A stretch of 42,689 nucleotides of DNA from an uncultured Verrucomicrobiota bacterium (GTDB lineage Bacteria; Verrucomicrobiota; Verrucomicrobiia; Limisphaerales; UBA9464), in contig CAJAHH010000046.1 of the NCBI GenBank assembly GCA_903939515.1, positions 1 through 42,689 on the forward strand, given 5' to 3'. This document shows, piece by piece, positions 42,507 through 42,689 of this stretch. Both the position numbers and the translations under genes were made by a program. Under the pieces are notes generated by a model. That model saw nothing but the letters and a program-made list of their open reading frames with translations, did not search any database and was not told the origin of the DNA. Every line of letters begins with the position of its first letter. The stretch's first letter is position 1.

Positions 42507-42580
42507 GCGGGTGTGGTTCAATGGTAGAATGTGGGCTTCCCAAGCCTGAGACGAGGGTTCGATTCCCTTCACCCGCTCCA
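42507..42580 (+). tRNA. tRNA-Gly (anticodon CCC), CCA encoded
   Basis: The cloverleaf can be drawn by eye. The acceptor stem is GCGGGTG (42507-42513) with CACCCGC (42570-42576). The D-loop contains AATGGTA with stem GTTC/GAAT. The anticodon loop TTCCCAA (42537-42543) has anticodon CCC at 42539-42541, which reads GGG glycine codons. The T-arm is AGGG-TTCGATT-CCCT. Discriminator T at 42577 and genomically encoded CCA at 42578-42580. It stands alone, with an uncertain frame running off the right edge downstream. Confidence 0.95.
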
Positions 42581-42689
42581 CTCTTTTCCTCAGCAAATTC
42601 GCAGTTTTCCAGGCCACTGTCATACGAGTGTCATACGAAGCCGCCCGGATCAGCCCCGTTTCCTTGGGTTTTCACAGCCGGAATCGAAA

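Noticed and set aside
42291-42623. Leftward protein containing VKGIEPSSQAWEAHILPLNH
   Set aside because: This is a known artefact from translating the antisense of a tRNA gene; the tRNA-Gly at 42507-42580 explains it.

Overview
The window is about 42.7 kb of GC-rich chromosomal DNA from what is most likely a member of the Verrucomicrobiota, probably a Pedosphaera/Limisphaerales-like lineage. This placement is inferred from gene content: type-IV-pilin-like 'H-X9-DG' proteins, a CRTAC1/FG-GAP giant, PQQ-type propellers, a PVC-style sugar-dehydrogenase-like propeller, LamG/Ig mosaics, a class II ribonucleotide reductase and almost no Shine-Dalgarno sequences. No phylogenetic marker such as 16S rRNA is present. 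I see no CRISPR array, prophage or intact insertion sequence.

Left part (1-9111). A repeat-rich, gene-free edge (1-345) is followed by a thiopurine-methyltransferase-like gene, a relic of a histidine-kinase ATPase domain broken by a stop codon, and a mostly leftward housekeeping block: a SurA-type chaperone with pdxA, a small exported protein, a 2Fe-2S ferredoxin with a YgjP-type metallopeptidase, gluconokinase, fabI and an exported PHP-family phosphoesterase. One rightward gene, a double-ACT protein, lies inside this block.

Middle (9112-24989). A rightward YncE-propeller/phosphoesterase fusion opens a region of very large exported proteins: a 1197-aa FG-GAP/ASPIC protein and a 1381-aa multidomain adhesin-like protein, followed by a small membrane-anchored protein coupled to a pilin-like gene. 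Next is the class II (B12-dependent) ribonucleotide reductase nrdJ with a clear terminator and a 536-bp divergent promoter region holding a candidate NrdR box pair.

Right part (24990-42689). corA overlaps a PAS histidine kinase. Then come an exported dehydrogenase-like propeller, a 48-bp tandem-repeat element, a DUF455-ATP-grasp fusion enzyme, a second pilin-like gene, a LamG-Ig-PhoD mosaic, a pair of PQQ-like propeller proteins, and tRNA-Gly(CCC) near the right edge.

The main theme is extracellular: about ten exported proteins with beta-propeller, LamG, Ig or phosphoesterase modules, consistent with surface polymer and phosphate-ester handling. The items most worth following up are the DUF455-ATP-grasp fusion enzyme and the dispersed repeat family found in opposite orientation at both 97-168 and 29725-29930.
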